Origin: an uncultured Bacteroidota bacterium
GTDB taxonomy: Bacteria > Bacteroidota > Bacteroidia > Flavobacteriales > Flavobacteriaceae
Assembly (NCBI GenBank): GCA_902622595.1
Contig: CACNQM010000001.1
Span: 186,001-250,000 of the forward strand
DNA length: 64,000 nt
Direction: 5' to 3'
Shown here: piece after piece, positions 27,413-38,275 of the stretch
Layout of the letters: each line of letters starts with the position of its first letter
Numbering within the stretch: the first letter of the stretch is position 1
Notes under the pieces: generated by a model
Database searches by the model: none
Told to the model about the DNA's origin: nothing
The model's input: the letters and a program-made list of their open reading frames with translations, nothing else
Program-made: the position numbers and the translations under genes

Positions 27413-28792
27413 TTAAAGTTTATCTAGTATTTTTTTTATTAGACTAAACGATTCAGGATATGGGCCGTACCTAAATGGTAAATCGATCATTGATTTTTTT
27501 TCCAAAATAGGTTTGTAATGTGTAAATGTGTCAAATGAAAACTTACCTCTATATGCTCCCATTCCACTTGTACCAATACCTCCAAAAGGTAAATTTGGAT
27601 TTACATAATGAATTAAAGTATCATTTACAACACACCCTCCAAACTTATTATTTTGAACAAGTTTATCAATGAACTTCTGATTTTTTGAGAATATATAGAA
27701 TGCAAGTGGGGATGGATTTTTTTCAATGATTGTTTGAATTTCATTCTCATTCTCATATGATAAAATAGGCAGAATAGGCCCAAATATTTCATCATTCATA
27801 ATTTCAGAGTTTAAATCTGGTTCAATTATTAAAGTAGGTTCAATAAAAAGTTTTTCTTCTTCAATTTTACCCCCAAATTCAACATTATTCTTATTTAAAA
27901 TTTCTTTGAGTCTAACTAAATTATTTTTATTAATAATTCTTCCATAGCTGTCAGACTTAATCGATGAATTTCCATAAGTTGATATTATATTTTTTTTGAT
28001 CATTGAGATTAGCTCATCTTTTACATGATTATTAACTACTATATAATCAGGTGCTATACATGTTTGGCCACAATTCACAAATTTTCCTGAAACAATTCTT
28101 TTAGCTACTTTATCTAGATCCACTCCAGTATCAACAATACAGGGGCTCTTTCCTCCGAGTTCAAGTGTAATTGGTGTTAAGTTTTTTGCAGCTTTTTCAG
28201 CGATAATTTTTCCAATTCTTGTACTTCCTGTAAAAAAAATATAATCCCATTTTTTTTCTAATAAATACTTTGCAATTTCGGCATCACCCTCAACTACGCA
28301 TGCCAAGTTTCTTGGAAAAACAGATTCTATTAAATCTTTTAAAACATTGGACGTATTAGGGGCTAGCTCGGATGGTTTAATTATTACTGAATTTCCAGCT
28401 GCTATAGCGCCAATAAGTGGTGTTAAAGATAATTGGAAAGGATAATTCCATGGTGTTATGATTAGTACATTGCCATATGGTTCTGGGACTAAATAATTTT
28501 TAGATGGAAAATTAAATATTGAGCCTCTTACTTTCTTTTTTTTAGACCATCTGTTAAGTTTATTTGTGAATAATTTAATCTCTCTTTTAACTAGAAGTAT
28601 CTCGGATAAAAAAGATTCAAATTGATGTTTATTTAGATCTTTTTTTAAGGCATCATAAATCTTTTCCTCATTTCTATCAATAGATTTTAATAATGAATTC
28701 AAAATTTGAATTCTGTAATTTACAGAATTAGAATTAGATTTATTAAATTTTACTTGTGAATTAATTATGTTATCAATCTCTTTATATTCCAT
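27413..28792 (-). CDS. Aldehyde dehydrogenase family protein
   Basis: This protein has about 459 residues from the ATG at 28792. A TTG at 28804 would add four residues, but a -7-like element (TAGATTTG at 28802-28809, minus strand) overlaps it, so I prefer the ATG. Conserved features are ITPWNYPFQLSL, the NAD-site FTGSTRIGKII, the catalytic Glu in TLELGGKSPC, and the nucleophile Cys in FVNCGQTCIAPDY. It resembles the class 3 / AlkH-like fatty aldehyde dehydrogenases with a hydrophobic C-terminus. It oxidises aldehydes to acids; the physiological aldehyde is not known. It is first in a two-gene unit with the nitroreductase. Confidence 0.9.
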   Translation of the reverse strand: MEYKEIDNIINSQVKFNKSNSNSVNYRIQILNSLLKSIDRNEEKIYDALKKDLNKHQFESFLSEILLVKREIKLFTNKLNRWSKKKKVRGSIFNFPSKNYLVPEPYGNVLIITPWNYPFQLSLTPLIGAIAAGNSVIIKPSELAPNTSNVLKDLIESVFPRNLACVVEGDAEIAKYLLEKKWDYIFFTGSTRIGKIIAEKAAKNLTPITLELGGKSPCIVDTGVDLDKVAKRIVSGKFVNCGQTCIAPDYIVVNNHVKDELISMIKKNIISTYGNSSIKSDSYGRIINKNNLVRLKEILNKNNVEFGGKIEEEKLFIEPTLIIEPDLNSEIMNDEIFGPILPILSYENENEIQTIIEKNPSPLAFYIFSKNQKFIDKLVQNNKFGGCVVNDTLIHYVNPNLPFGGIGTSGMGAYRGKFSFDTFTHYKPILEKKSMIDLPFRYGPYPESFSLIKKILDKL

Positions 28793-28804
28793 AAATAATT
28801 TCAA

Positions 28805-28984
28805 ATCTAATTATTTATATTCGAAAATGATATTTTTTAATTTGGATATGATATATTTATTTTATTAAAATATTGAATATCATTACTTTATAAAATAAAA
28901 TATTTCTTTGAACATAGTTAAATTATGTAAAAAGATACGGAAAGATGGTATCATGGTAATAATTTTATCATGTAATTAAATATT
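28805..28984. promoter_or_regulatory. Upstream region of the ilv operon with five TATCAT motifs
   Basis: This 180-base gap separates the divergent aldehyde dehydrogenase and ilvD genes. It contains five copies of the hexamer TATCAT counting both strands: ATGATA at 28827-28832 and 28848-28853 (start to start 21 bases), and TATCAT at 28878-28883, 28949-28954 and 28966-28971. The second and third copies form a 7-base inverted repeat (ATGATAT / ATATCAT). I see no convincing TAnnTTTG element for ilvD; the nearest is TTTCTTTG at 28903-28910 with one mismatch. The pattern suggests an operator region, but no regulator is identified. Confidence 0.45.
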
Positions 28985-30658
28985 ATGTACAACAAATTCA
29001 GTCGTGTATTAACAAAAGATGACTCTCAGCCAGCAGCTCAAGCTATGTTGCATGCCATTGGTTTATCTGAAGAAGACTTTGATAAACCATTTATTGGCAT
29101 CGCAAGCACTGGCTATGAAGGTAACCCTTGTAACATGCATTTAAATGATCTATCAGTTAAGATTAAAAATAGTATTTCTGCCACTGAATATGTTGGATTA
29201 ATATTCAATACAATAGGGGTAAGTGATGGTATTTCTATGGGAACTTTTGGCATGAGATATTCTCTTCCATCTAGGGATATTATTGCTGACTCCATGGAAA
29301 CTGTTGTTCAAGCTATGTCTTATGATGGTCTAGTAACTGTCGTTGGTTGTGATAAAAACATGCCCGGTGCATTGATGGCTATGTTAAGGCTTGATAGGCC
29401 AAGTATACTTGTGTACGGAGGAACAATTGACTCAGGCTGTTATAACAACAAAGAATTAGACGTTGTTTCAGCATTTGAAGCATGGGGTGAGAAGGTATCA
29501 GGTAAGATAGATGATAAAGAATATAAGAATGTAATTAAAAATGCATGTCCTGGTGCAGGAGCATGTGGTGGAATGTATACTGCCAATACTATGGCATCAG
29601 CAATTGAAGCCCTGGGTATGTCTCTTCCTTATAATTCATCTAATCCTGCAATAAGTAATGAAAAAGTTAGTGAATGTGCTCAATTAGGATCTGCAATTAA
29701 GTTGCTAATTGAAAAAGATATCAAACCCTCAGATATTGTAACAAAAAAATCTTTAGAGAACGCATTAAGACTTATAACTGTTTTAGGTGGCTCTACTAAT
29801 GCAGTTTTACACTTTCTTGCAATTTCAAGAGCTGCAAATTTAGATTTATCTATTGATTATTTTCAAGAAATCAGCGACTCAACCCCTTATATTGCTAATC
29901 TTAAACCTAGTGGAAAGTATTTAATGAAGGATCTTCATAAAATTGGAGGAGTTCCATCCGTTCTAAAATACATGCTAGAGAATAAGATGCTTAATGGAGA
30001 TTGTATGACAGTAACTGGTAAAACTCTAGAAGAGAACCTCTCAAAAATTAAATCACCTGATCTAAAATCTAGTGATATAATTTTTCCCCTTAGTAATCCG
30101 ATCAAAGAATCTGGCCATATACAAATTCTAAAAGGAAATCTAGCTGAAGAGGGGTGTGTTGCAAAGATTACAGGTAAGGAGGGATTGAAATTTTCAGGCC
30201 CAGCTAAAGTGTTTGACAGTGAGTTTGAATGTTTGACTGCAATAGCAGAATCGAGGGTTAACAAAGGAGATGTTGTTGTAATTAGATATGAAGGACCAAA
30301 AGGAGGTCCTGGTATGCCAGAAATGTTAAAGCCTACCTCTGCTATAATGGGAGCTGGTCTTGGTAAAGATGTTGCATTAATTACTGATGGAAGATTTTCG
30401 GGAGGTACTCATGGTTTTGTTGTAGGTCATATTGTTCCTGAAGCTTTTGATGGTGGAGTAATTGCAATTGTAGAAAATGGTGATATGATTACCATTGATT
30501 CTGAAAATAATCAAATTTTTGTAGATCTCTCAAATGATGAAATAAAAAATAGAATTAAAAATTGGTCTAAACCTGACCTTAAAATCAAAAAAGGAATTTT
30601 GTATAAATATGTTAAATCAGTCTCAAATGCATCAAATGGGTGTGTAACTGACGAATAA
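28985..30658 (+). CDS. ilvD: Dihydroxy-acid dehydratase
   Basis: This 557-residue Fe-S enzyme catalyses the third step of valine and isoleucine synthesis. It has [14 protein letters not shown] near residue 120 and [16 protein letters not shown] near 190 (cluster cysteines), and the C-terminal [14 protein letters not shown] motif. It is the first gene of ilvD-B-N-C-A, with 4 bases to ilvB. Length matches the family (about 560). The ATG at 28985 follows a 180-base regulatory gap. Confidence 0.97.
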   Translation: MYNKFSRVLTKDDSQPAAQAMLHAIGLSEEDFDKPFIGIASTGYEGNPCNMHLNDLSVKIKNSISATEYVGLIFNTIGVSDGISMGTFGMRYSLPSRDIIADSMETVVQAMSYDGLVTVVGCDKNMPGALMAMLRLDRPSILVYGGTIDSGCYNNKELDVVSAFEAWGEKVSGKIDDKEYKNVIKNACPGAGACGGMYTANTMASAIEALGMSLPYNSSNPAISNEKVSECAQLGSAIKLLIEKDIKPSDIVTKKSLENALRLITVLGGSTNAVLHFLAISRAANLDLSIDYFQEISDSTPYIANLKPSGKYLMKDLHKIGGVPSVLKYMLENKMLNGDCMTVTGKTLEENLSKIKSPDLKSSDIIFPLSNPIKESGHIQILKGNLAEEGCVAKITGKEGLKFSGPAKVFDSEFECLTAIAESRVNKGDVVVIRYEGPKGGPGMPEMLKPTSAIMGAGLGKDVALITDGRFSGGTHGFVVGHIVPEAFDGGVIAIVENGDMITIDSENNQIFVDLSNDEIKNRIKNWSKPDLKIKKGILYKYVKSVSNASNGCVTDE

Positions 30659-30662
30659 AATT

Positions 30663-32357
30663 ATGAAGAAAAAAAAGATAAGTGGAGCTGAAGCTGTAAT
30701 ACATTCATTGTTAAATGAAGGTGTTGATTTAGTATGGGGATATCCAGGTGGAGCTATAATGCCAGTTTATGATGAGTTTTATAAATTCCAAGATAAACTA
30801 AAACATATACTTGCAAGACACGAACAAGGTGCTATTCATGCTGCACAAGGTTATGCAAGATCATCTGGTAAAGTTGGAGTAGCTATTGCCACGTCAGGCC
30901 CGGGTGCTACAAATCTTGTAACTGGAATTGCTGATGCTCAAATTGATTCTACACCTGTTGTCTGTATTACTGGTCAAGTACCATCTCACCTTTTAGGTTC
31001 CGATGCATTTCAAGAAACTGATATTATTGGTATATCAATGCCAGTAACAAAATGGAATTATCAGATTACAAAAGCCTTTGAAATTCCTGAGATTTTTGCA
31101 AAAGCTTTTTACATAGCAAAATCAGGTAGACCTGGCCCTGTTTTAATTGATATTACAAAGGATGCCCAATTTGAATTATTTGATTATGAATATTCTAAAT
31201 GTAAAGGTATAAGAAGCTATAATCCACTTCCTAAAATAAATAACTCTTCTATTGATGATGCTGTTAAATTAATAAATAAGGCAAAAAAACCATTTATAGT
31301 TTGGGGTCAGGGAGTAATACTTGGAAATGCAGAGGACGAGTTCAAAAGTTTCGTTGAAAAGTCTGGTATACCTGCTGCATGGACTATTCTTGGAGTATCA
31401 GCCCTCCCAACATCTCATGAACTTAATGTAGGAATGGTTGGAATGCATGGTAACTACGGTCCAAATCTTTTGACTAATGAGTGTGATTTGCTTGTTGCTA
31501 TTGGTATGCGTTTTGATGATCGAGTTACTGGAGATCCAAAAACTTACGCTAATCAGGCGAAAATTATTCATTTGGATATTGACCCAGCGGAGATAAATAA
31601 AAATATTAAAGTTGAAGTTCCAATAATAGGAGATTGTAAAGAGTCTTTAAAGTTAATTACCGAGAGAATTGAAAAAAGATCTCATGAAAAGTGGATTTCA
31701 AAATTTGATGACTTAATGAAAATAGAATTTGATAAAGTCATTAACTCTGATTTAAATCCCTCAAAAAAAGGATTGACTATGGGAGAATCTATTATTGCAA
31801 TTAACGAGCAAACAAATGGTGAGGCTATAATCGTAACTGACGTAGGACAACACCAAATGGTTGCTTGCAGATATGCGAACTTCATTCACTCAAAAAGTAA
31901 TATTACTTCAGGTGGACTTGGAACCATGGGTTTTGCTCTCCCTGCTGCAATGGGTGCAAAGATGGGCGCAATGAATAGGGAGGTTGTTGCAGTTATAGGT
32001 GATGGAGGTTATCAAATGACAATTCAGGAATTAGGTACTATATTTCAGCTTCAAATCCCAGTTAAGATAGTTATTTTAAATAATGACTTTCTAGGTATGG
32101 TTCGCCAATGGCAACAACTTTTTTTTGATAAAAGATATGCCTCGACAGAAATGATTAATCCAGACTTTGTAACAATTGCAAAAGGATATTATTTAGATTC
32201 AGAGAGAGTCAATGATAGAAAGGATCTAAGGCCTGCTGTAGAAAGAATGATCAAATCAAAAAAACCATATGTTCTTGAAATATGTGTAGAGAAAGAAGAT
32301 AATGTATTTCCAATGATACCATCAGGAGCATCTGTTTCAGACGTAAGACTAAGTTAA
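30663..32357 (+). CDS. ilvB: Acetolactate synthase large subunit
   Basis: This 564-residue thiamine-diphosphate enzyme forms acetolactate or acetohydroxybutyrate from pyruvate. The ThDP-activating Glu lies in ARHEQGAIHAAQGYAR. Other segments are the GPGATNLVTGIADA region and the Mg/ThDP motif GDGGYQMTIQELGTIFQL followed by NNDFLGMVRQWQ. It sits between ilvD and its regulatory subunit ilvN (1 base apart), as expected for a stoichiometric complex. Length is normal. Confidence 0.97.
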   Translation: MKKKKISGAEAVIHSLLNEGVDLVWGYPGGAIMPVYDEFYKFQDKLKHILARHEQGAIHAAQGYARSSGKVGVAIATSGPGATNLVTGIADAQIDSTPVVCITGQVPSHLLGSDAFQETDIIGISMPVTKWNYQITKAFEIPEIFAKAFYIAKSGRPGPVLIDITKDAQFELFDYEYSKCKGIRSYNPLPKINNSSIDDAVKLINKAKKPFIVWGQGVILGNAEDEFKSFVEKSGIPAAWTILGVSALPTSHELNVGMVGMHGNYGPNLLTNECDLLVAIGMRFDDRVTGDPKTYANQAKIIHLDIDPAEINKNIKVEVPIIGDCKESLKLITERIEKRSHEKWISKFDDLMKIEFDKVINSDLNPSKKGLTMGESIIAINEQTNGEAIIVTDVGQHQMVACRYANFIHSKSNITSGGLGTMGFALPAAMGAKMGAMNREVVAVIGDGGYQMTIQELGTIFQLQIPVKIVILNNDFLGMVRQWQQLFFDKRYASTEMINPDFVTIAKGYYLDSERVNDRKDLRPAVERMIKSKKPYVLEICVEKEDNVFPMIPSGASVSDVRLS

Positions 32358-32358
32358 C

Positions 32359-32892
32359 ATGGAGAAGAAAAAGAATTTTACAATATCTGTTTACACTGAG
32401 AATAATGTTGGTCTGCTTCACAGATTATCTGCTATTTTTCTCAAAAGACATATAAATATAGAGAGTTTTAGTACTTCTGAGTCAGAAATTAAGGATGTTT
32501 TTAGATTTATTATAGTTGTAAAAATGACCAAGTCTGGCGTTGAAAAAGTTGTAAAACAAATTGAGAAACAAGTAGAAGTTATAAAAGCATTTTATCATAC
32601 TGATTCTGAAACAATATTTCAAGAGTCAGCTCTCTACAAAATGAAATCCTCTTCCTTATTTGAGGAAAGACATATCCAAAACGTCATTAAAGATTCGAAT
32701 GCAAGAATAGTTACTGTCAATCCAGAATTTTTTGTTATAGAAAAAACAGGATTTAGGGATGATACTGAGAAACTATACAAGGATTTAAAATCATATGGTC
32801 TTTTACAATTTACAAGATCAGGTAGAATTGCTGTTTCAAAAGAAAAGATGGGAATATCAGAAATTTTAAATACTTTTAAAAACCAAAAATAA
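32359..32892 (+). CDS. ilvN: Acetolactate synthase small (regulatory) subunit
   Basis: This 177-residue protein has an N-terminal ACT domain ([21 protein letters not shown], then [13 protein letters not shown]) and a C-terminal half typical of long-form IlvN/IlvH. It binds the large subunit and confers feedback control by branched-chain amino acids, usually valine. It is placed between ilvB and ilvC with gaps of 1 and 5 bases. Confidence 0.95.
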   Translation: MEKKKNFTISVYTENNVGLLHRLSAIFLKRHINIESFSTSESEIKDVFRFIIVVKMTKSGVEKVVKQIEKQVEVIKAFYHTDSETIFQESALYKMKSSSLFEERHIQNVIKDSNARIVTVNPEFFVIEKTGFRDDTEKLYKDLKSYGLLQFTRSGRIAVSKEKMGISEILNTFKNQK

Positions 32893-32897
32893 ATACA

Positions 32898-34373
32898 ATG
32901 AAGAATTACTTTAATAGTCTATCATTTAGAGAAAAACTTATGCAATTAGGTAAATGTCGGTTTATGGACTCGTCTGAGTTTCAAAATGGTGTTGATTTTC
33001 TAAAATATAAAAAAATTGCTATTGTAGGATGCGGTGCCCAGGGGTTACATCAAGGATTGAATATGAGAGATTCTGGTTTAGACATATCCTATGCTTTAAG
33101 ACAATCATCAATAGACTCTAAAAGACAGTCTTTTATAAATGCATCTTCAAATGATTTCAATGTTGGAAATTTTGATGAAATAATACCAAATTCTGATTTA
33201 GTTATAAACCTAACTCCAGATAAAAATCATACTCCTGTGGTTGAACAACTTATGCCAATAATGAAAAAAAATTCAATATTATCGTACTCTCACGGATTCA
33301 ATATTGTAGAAGAAGGAATTAAAGTTCGAGAAGATATAACTGTAATAATGGTTGCACCAAAATCACCTGGCTCGGAGGTTAGAGAGGAATATCTTAGAGG
33401 CTTTGGAGTTCCCACATTAATAGCTGTGCATCCAGAAAATGATAAAAATAATATTGGTTTCGATGCAGCAAAAGCTTATGCAGTTTCACTTGGATCTCAT
33501 AAAGCTGGAGTACTTGATTCTTCATTTGTCGCTGAGGTGAAATCAGACTTAATGGGTGAACAGACAATTTTATGTGGAATGCTTCAGACAGGTTCTATTT
33601 TGTCATTTGACAGAATGGTGGAACTTGGAACTAATCCACAATATGCTGCAAAGTTGATTCAACATGGATGGGAAACAATTACGGAAGCCTTAAAACACGG
33701 TGGAATAACAAACATGATGGATAGGCTTTCTAATCCAGCAAAAGTCATGGCATATGAATTATCAGAAGAATTGAAAAATATATTATCACCATTATTTATC
33801 AAACATATGGATAATATATTATCTGGAAATTTTTCTGAAACAATGATGAAAGATTGGGAAAATGATGATAAAGAGCTTTTAAATTGGAGAGAAGAGACAA
33901 ATCAAACATCCTTTGAGAAAACCAATCCAACTAAAGATGAAATATCTGAACAGGAGTATTTTGATAAGGGAATATTGATGGTTGCATTTGTAAAAGCTGG
34001 GGTTGAACTTGCCTATGAAACCATGGTAGAGGCTGGTATCAAGGAAGAATCTGCTTATTATGAATCCCTACACGAACTTCCTTTAATTGCAAATTTAGTA
34101 TCCAGAAAAAAACTTTACGAAATGAATCATATAATTTCAGATACAGCAGAATATGGTTGCTATTTATTCAACAATGATGCAATTCCATTACTATCTAGTT
34201 TCTTCAAAAAACTTAATAGTGATGTAATTGGCTCAGATCAAATGTCTAATGCTTCAAATTCAATTGATAATGAAAAATTAATTGAAATAAATGAATCTAT
34301 TAGATTCCACTCTATTGAAATCATTGGTGATGAATTAAGGCAGCATATGACTTCAATGAAAAAAGCATTATAA
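32898..34373 (+). CDS. ilvC: Ketol-acid reductoisomerase, long (class II) form
   Basis: This 491-residue enzyme performs the second step of valine and isoleucine synthesis. The Rossmann motif is [21 protein letters not shown], followed by [14 protein letters not shown], a basic/serine loop that suggests NADPH use. The HGF-containing segment and the [19 protein letters not shown] segment are canonical. The length and duplicated C-terminal knotted domain (second unit around residues 350-490) mark the class II form also found in Escherichia coli and plants. It lies 1 base before ilvA. Confidence 0.96.
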   Translation: MKNYFNSLSFREKLMQLGKCRFMDSSEFQNGVDFLKYKKIAIVGCGAQGLHQGLNMRDSGLDISYALRQSSIDSKRQSFINASSNDFNVGNFDEIIPNSDLVINLTPDKNHTPVVEQLMPIMKKNSILSYSHGFNIVEEGIKVREDITVIMVAPKSPGSEVREEYLRGFGVPTLIAVHPENDKNNIGFDAAKAYAVSLGSHKAGVLDSSFVAEVKSDLMGEQTILCGMLQTGSILSFDRMVELGTNPQYAAKLIQHGWETITEALKHGGITNMMDRLSNPAKVMAYELSEELKNILSPLFIKHMDNILSGNFSETMMKDWENDDKELLNWREETNQTSFEKTNPTKDEISEQEYFDKGILMVAFVKAGVELAYETMVEAGIKEESAYYESLHELPLIANLVSRKKLYEMNHIISDTAEYGCYLFNNDAIPLLSSFFKKLNSDVIGSDQMSNASNSIDNEKLIEINESIRFHSIEIIGDELRQHMTSMKKAL

Positions 34374-34374
34374 A

Positions 34375-35625
34375 ATGCATATACCTGATTTAAAAGGAGT
34401 TAGAAAAGCATCTGAAAATCTTAGAGATGTTTCGATTGTTACTCCACTTAATCTTAACGAGAGGTTATCAAAAAAATTAAATGCCAGAATTTTTTTTAAA
34501 AGAGAAGATCTTCAAAAAGTTCGTTCATTTAAAATTAGAGGAGCTTTTAACAAAATTAAATCATTAAATCTGGAAAATACCCAAGGTGGAAAAAAAATTA
34601 TATGTGCAAGTGCGGGTAATCACGCTCAAGGTGTTGCTTATTCATGTAACAAATTAAAAATATTTGGTACAATATACATGCCTGAAACAACTCCCAAACA
34701 AAAAGTAGAAAGAGTAAAAATGTTTGGAGGTGATTTTATTGAAATAATTTTAGTTGGAGATACTTTTGATGATGCTCAAGAAGAAGCTCAAAAGCAGCTG
34801 AATAATGATTCTGTATTTATTCACCCTTTCGATGATAAGGAGGTCATTGAGGGACAGGGTACTGTTGCACTCGAAATTTTAGATCAAATTGATAAACATT
34901 TTGATTATCTGGTTATTCCAATTGGTGGGGGAGGACTAATAGCAGGTATTATATCTGTATTTAAAGAGTTATCTCCTAAAACAAAAATTATTGGAGTTGA
35001 AGCTCAGGGAGCTCCAGCTATGTCTAACTCTTTAAAACAAAATAAGATTATTGAACTAAAAAAAATTGACAATTTTGTTGATGGTGTATCAATAAAAAAG
35101 ATAGGTGAAATACCTTTTGAGATTTGTAAAGAGCATTTAGATGATTTGATAATTGTCCCTGAAGGTAAAATATGCCAAACCATACTTGAGTTGTATAATA
35201 AGGATGGAATAGTTGTTGAGCCAGCTGGAGCAATTGGTATTTCTGCTCTCGAAATTTATGACAAAGATATTTCAAATAAAAATATTGGTGTACTTATATG
35301 TGGAGGTAACAATGACATTACTAGAATGGCAGAAATAAAAGAGCGAGCTTTGCTATATTCCAAGCTAAAACATTATTTTATAGTTAAATTTCCTCAAAGA
35401 AAAGGGGCACTCAGAGAATTTGTTAATAACGTATTAGGTCAAAATGATGATATTACTTTTTTTGAGTATGTAAAAAAAAATAACAGAGAGTATACAACAG
35501 CGATTGTTGGAATAGAGTTAAAATTTTCTAAAGATTTGTCAGTCTTGATGAAAAAAATGAAAGAAAATGGTTTCTTTGGAGAATATTTAAATGAAAAACC
35601 AGATACACTTCGCCTGTTAATATAA
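34375..35625 (+). CDS. ilvA: Threonine ammonia-lyase (biosynthetic threonine deaminase)
   Basis: This 416-residue PLP enzyme converts threonine to 2-oxobutanoate for isoleucine. The PLP lysine is in VRSFKIRGAFNKI, the phosphate-binding glycine loop is IPIGGGGLIAGI, and CASAGNHAQGVAYS is the substrate loop. Residues about 330-416 form a single C-terminal ACT-like regulatory domain (KHYFIVKFPQRKGALREF), shorter than the double domain of the enterobacterial enzyme. It is co-transcribed with ilvC. A LeuA2/citramalate-synthase-like gene nearby could offer a second route to 2-oxobutanoate. Confidence 0.95.
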   Translation: MHIPDLKGVRKASENLRDVSIVTPLNLNERLSKKLNARIFFKREDLQKVRSFKIRGAFNKIKSLNLENTQGGKKIICASAGNHAQGVAYSCNKLKIFGTIYMPETTPKQKVERVKMFGGDFIEIILVGDTFDDAQEEAQKQLNNDSVFIHPFDDKEVIEGQGTVALEILDQIDKHFDYLVIPIGGGGLIAGIISVFKELSPKTKIIGVEAQGAPAMSNSLKQNKIIELKKIDNFVDGVSIKKIGEIPFEICKEHLDDLIIVPEGKICQTILELYNKDGIVVEPAGAIGISALEIYDKDISNKNIGVLICGGNNDITRMAEIKERALLYSKLKHYFIVKFPQRKGALREFVNNVLGQNDDITFFEYVKKNNREYTTAIVGIELKFSKDLSVLMKKMKENGFFGEYLNEKPDTLRLLI

Positions 35626-35637
35626 AAAGCTATATCC

Positions 35638-37209
35638 ATGGAAAAATATAAAATTGATGAGATCCATTGTAGAGAATATCTAGTTGATGGAGAATTAAAA
35701 AAATGGGAGGGGGATACTTCAGAAGTATTTTCAACTATTGATATTAAAGAAGAGGGTGAATACTCTCCAACTCTTTTAGGTTCTATTCCTGACATGGATT
35801 CTGATTCTGCGATACAAGCGCTTGAGTCAGCAAAGAAAGCATTCAATCGAGGACAAGGTAAATGGCCAACAATGAAAGTAAGAGATAGGTTAAAGTGCAT
35901 GAAGAGATTTGCAGACAAGATGCAAGAGCATCGAGATATAGTGGTTAAGCTTTTGATGTGGGAAATTGGAAAGAATCAAACTGATTCTGAAAAGGAATTC
36001 GACAGAACAGTAAAATATATTTACGATACTATTGATGAGTATAAAAATATTGATAGGTCTTCATCTAGATTTGAAAAAGACTCTGGAATTCATGCTCACA
36101 TCAGAAGAGGTCCTCTTGGAGTAGTTCTTTGTCTTGGACCTTACAATTATCCTTTAAATGAAACTTTTTGTCTTCTAATACCTGCTATTCTAATGGGTAA
36201 TACTACGATATTTAAACCTGCCAAACATGGGGTTTTACTAATTTCACCATTACTTAAAGCTTTTAAAGAAAGTTTCCCTCCAGGAGTTGTAAACATTTTA
36301 TTTGGTAGGGGTAGAAAAATCTGCCCGCCTATAATGAAGACAGGGTTTGTTGATGTGTTGGCTTTAATTGGTCATAGTTCATCAGCTGTTGCTTTACAAG
36401 ATCAGCACCCAAATAAGAACAGACTCAGATTAGTTTTAGGCTTAGAAGCTAAAAACCCTGCAATTATTCTTCCAGATGCTGATTTAGATCTAACAATTCA
36501 AGAATGTATTTCAGGTTCTTTGTCCTACAATGGTCAGAGATGTACTGCCTTAAAGGTAATTTATGTACATGAATCTATTGCAGATAAATTTAACACTAAG
36601 TTTGCAAAGGCTGTTGATAATCTAAAATTTGGAATGCCTTGGGATAAGGATGCTTTTCTTACCCCATTACCAGAACCGAATAAGCCAAGTTATATTAAGG
36701 ACTTAATTGATGATGCTATTTCAAAAGGTGCTGATGTAATTAATGATAAAGGTGGTGAGGTAACCGATAATTATTGTTACCCCGCAGTATTATATCCTGT
36801 AAATAGCTCAATGAAGGTTTTTGAAGAGGAGCAGTTTGGCCCTGTTGTACCAATTATTCCATTCAAAAAAATAGATGAACCCCTTGATGATATGGCAATG
36901 TCTGAGTACGGTCAACAAGTAAGTCTATTTGGAAGTGATACTAAGAAAATAGGTCCATTAATTGACACGCTTGCAAATTTAGTATGTAGAGTAAATTTAA
37001 ATAGTTCTTGTCAAAGAGGACCAGATATTTATCCATTTACTGGTAGAAAAAATTCAGCAGTAAGCACTTTGAGTGTTCATGATGCTCTAAGGGCATTTTC
37101 AATTAGAACATTTGTGGCTTCAAAAGATAATGTACATAATAACAGAATTTTAAAGAAGTTATTAGATTCAAATGATTCTAATTTTATTTCTACTGATTAT
37201 ATACTTTAA
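35638..37209 (+). CDS. gapN: NADP-dependent (non-phosphorylating) glyceraldehyde-3-phosphate dehydrogenase-like
   Basis: This 523-residue aldehyde dehydrogenase superfamily member has [18 protein letters not shown], the catalytic Glu in [12 protein letters not shown] and the catalytic Cys in [12 protein letters not shown]. It has the RG-x-D-x-x-PF-x-GRK-x-S C-terminal pattern seen in plant and bacterial GapN proteins. GapN oxidises glyceraldehyde 3-phosphate to 3-phosphoglycerate and yields NADPH. It is 12 bases downstream of ilvA, so likely part of the ilv transcript. Its stop overlaps leuB by 4 bases in convergent orientation. Substrate assignment is by family pattern and moderately sure. 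Confidence 0.85.
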   Translation: MEKYKIDEIHCREYLVDGELKKWEGDTSEVFSTIDIKEEGEYSPTLLGSIPDMDSDSAIQALESAKKAFNRGQGKWPTMKVRDRLKCMKRFADKMQEHRDIVVKLLMWEIGKNQTDSEKEFDRTVKYIYDTIDEYKNIDRSSSRFEKDSGIHAHIRRGPLGVVLCLGPYNYPLNETFCLLIPAILMGNTTIFKPAKHGVLLISPLLKAFKESFPPGVVNILFGRGRKICPPIMKTGFVDVLALIGHSSSAVALQDQHPNKNRLRLVLGLEAKNPAIILPDADLDLTIQECISGSLSYNGQRCTALKVIYVHESIADKFNTKFAKAVDNLKFGMPWDKDAFLTPLPEPNKPSYIKDLIDDAISKGADVINDKGGEVTDNYCYPAVLYPVNSSMKVFEEEQFGPVVPIIPFKKIDEPLDDMAMSEYGQQVSLFGSDTKKIGPLIDTLANLVCRVNLNSSCQRGPDIYPFTGRKNSAVSTLSVHDALRAFSIRTFVASKDNVHNNRILKKLLDSNDSNFISTDYIL

Positions 37210-38273
37210 TTATTTTTTACAAAATTTACTATATAATCTCCAACTTCATCAGTGGTGTAAGATTTATTATATTTATTTAAATCTGGAGTTGTAATTTTAT
37301 TTGTAAGAGAATCTTCAACAGCTCTATTAATAATTTTAGATTCATCTTTTAAGTTAAATGAATGATCAAGCATCATAGATAAAGACAAAATTGATGCTAT
37401 TGGGTTTGCAATTTTTTTTCCAGTAGCCTCTGGGTAAGACCCATGTATCGGCTCATATAATGCGTTTTCCGAGCCAATTGATGCTGAAGGCATCAATCCC
37501 ATTGAGCCTGATATAACTGAGGCTTCATCAGTTAGTATATCACCAAACAAATTAGATGTTATAAGGACATCGTAAGAACTTGGCCATTGAACTAGCCTCA
37601 TAGCGACAGCATCAACGAATTCATATGAAACCTTAATTTCAGGATAATTTTTTTCCATACTTTGTACTGTCTCCCTCCAAAGTCTTGATGTTTCAAGTAC
37701 ATTTGCTTTATCTACACAACATAGTTTTTTTGATCTTTTTTTTGCATATTCAAATCCAATTTTTGCTATTCTGACAATTTCTTCTCTAGAATATTGGCAA
37801 GTGTCATATGCATAATTATCATTGTTTTTCCTTCCTCTATCACCAAAATATATTCCACCAGTAAGTTCTCTGACAAAAAGAATATCAGTATCCTTTATTC
37901 TTTCTTCTTTTATCGGTGACATTTCAAGTAGAGATTCAAAAATTATTGTTGGTCTAAGATTTGCAAATAGTCCTAATTTTTTTCTCATTTTCAGTAGTCC
38001 CTGCTCTGGTCTTACTTTAGCCTTAGGATCGTTATCATATTTTGGATGACCAATTGCGCCAAATAAAATTGCATCAGAATTCTTACAAAGCATATGTGTG
38101 CTATCTGGATATGGATCATTATACTCATCTATGGCAATTGCACCCACAAGTCCTTCAGTAAGATCAACCTTGTGATTATATTTATCTGCAATACAATTTA
38201 ATACCTTTATTGACTGATTTGTTACTTCTGGTCCAATCCCATCACCTGGTAGTACAGCTATCTTCAACTTCAT
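37206..38273 (-). CDS. leuB: 3-isopropylmalate dehydrogenase
   Basis: This 355-residue enzyme belongs to the isocitrate/isopropylmalate dehydrogenase family. It has [12 protein letters not shown] at the N-terminus, the substrate loop [21 protein letters not shown] and [25 protein letters not shown], then the NAD-type GSYPEATGK segment. It oxidatively decarboxylates 3-isopropylmalate in leucine synthesis. It is the last gene of the minus-strand leu operon, 2 bases after leuA2. Length and motifs are standard. Confidence 0.97.
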   Translation of the reverse strand: MKLKIAVLPGDGIGPEVTNQSIKVLNCIADKYNHKVDLTEGLVGAIAIDEYNDPYPDSTHMLCKNSDAILFGAIGHPKYDNDPKAKVRPEQGLLKMRKKLGLFANLRPTIIFESLLEMSPIKEERIKDTDILFVRELTGGIYFGDRGRKNNDNYAYDTCQYSREEIVRIAKIGFEYAKKRSKKLCCVDKANVLETSRLWRETVQSMEKNYPEIKVSYEFVDAVAMRLVQWPSSYDVLITSNLFGDILTDEASVISGSMGLMPSASIGSENALYEPIHGSYPEATGKKIANPIASILSLSMMLDHSFNLKDESKIINRAVEDSLTNKITTPDLNKYNKSYTTDEVGDYIVNFVKNN

Positions 38274-38275
38274 AA

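Noticed and set aside
28827-28866. Short frame starting ATG ATA TTT TTT upstream of ilvD as an attenuator leader peptide
   Set aside because: It is only 13 codons with few Ile/Leu/Val codons, and no terminator/antiterminator hairpins follow.
34375-35625. Threonine deaminase as degradative (TdcB-type) enzyme
   Set aside because: It has a C-terminal ACT-like regulatory domain and sits in the ilv operon, both of which favour the biosynthetic form.
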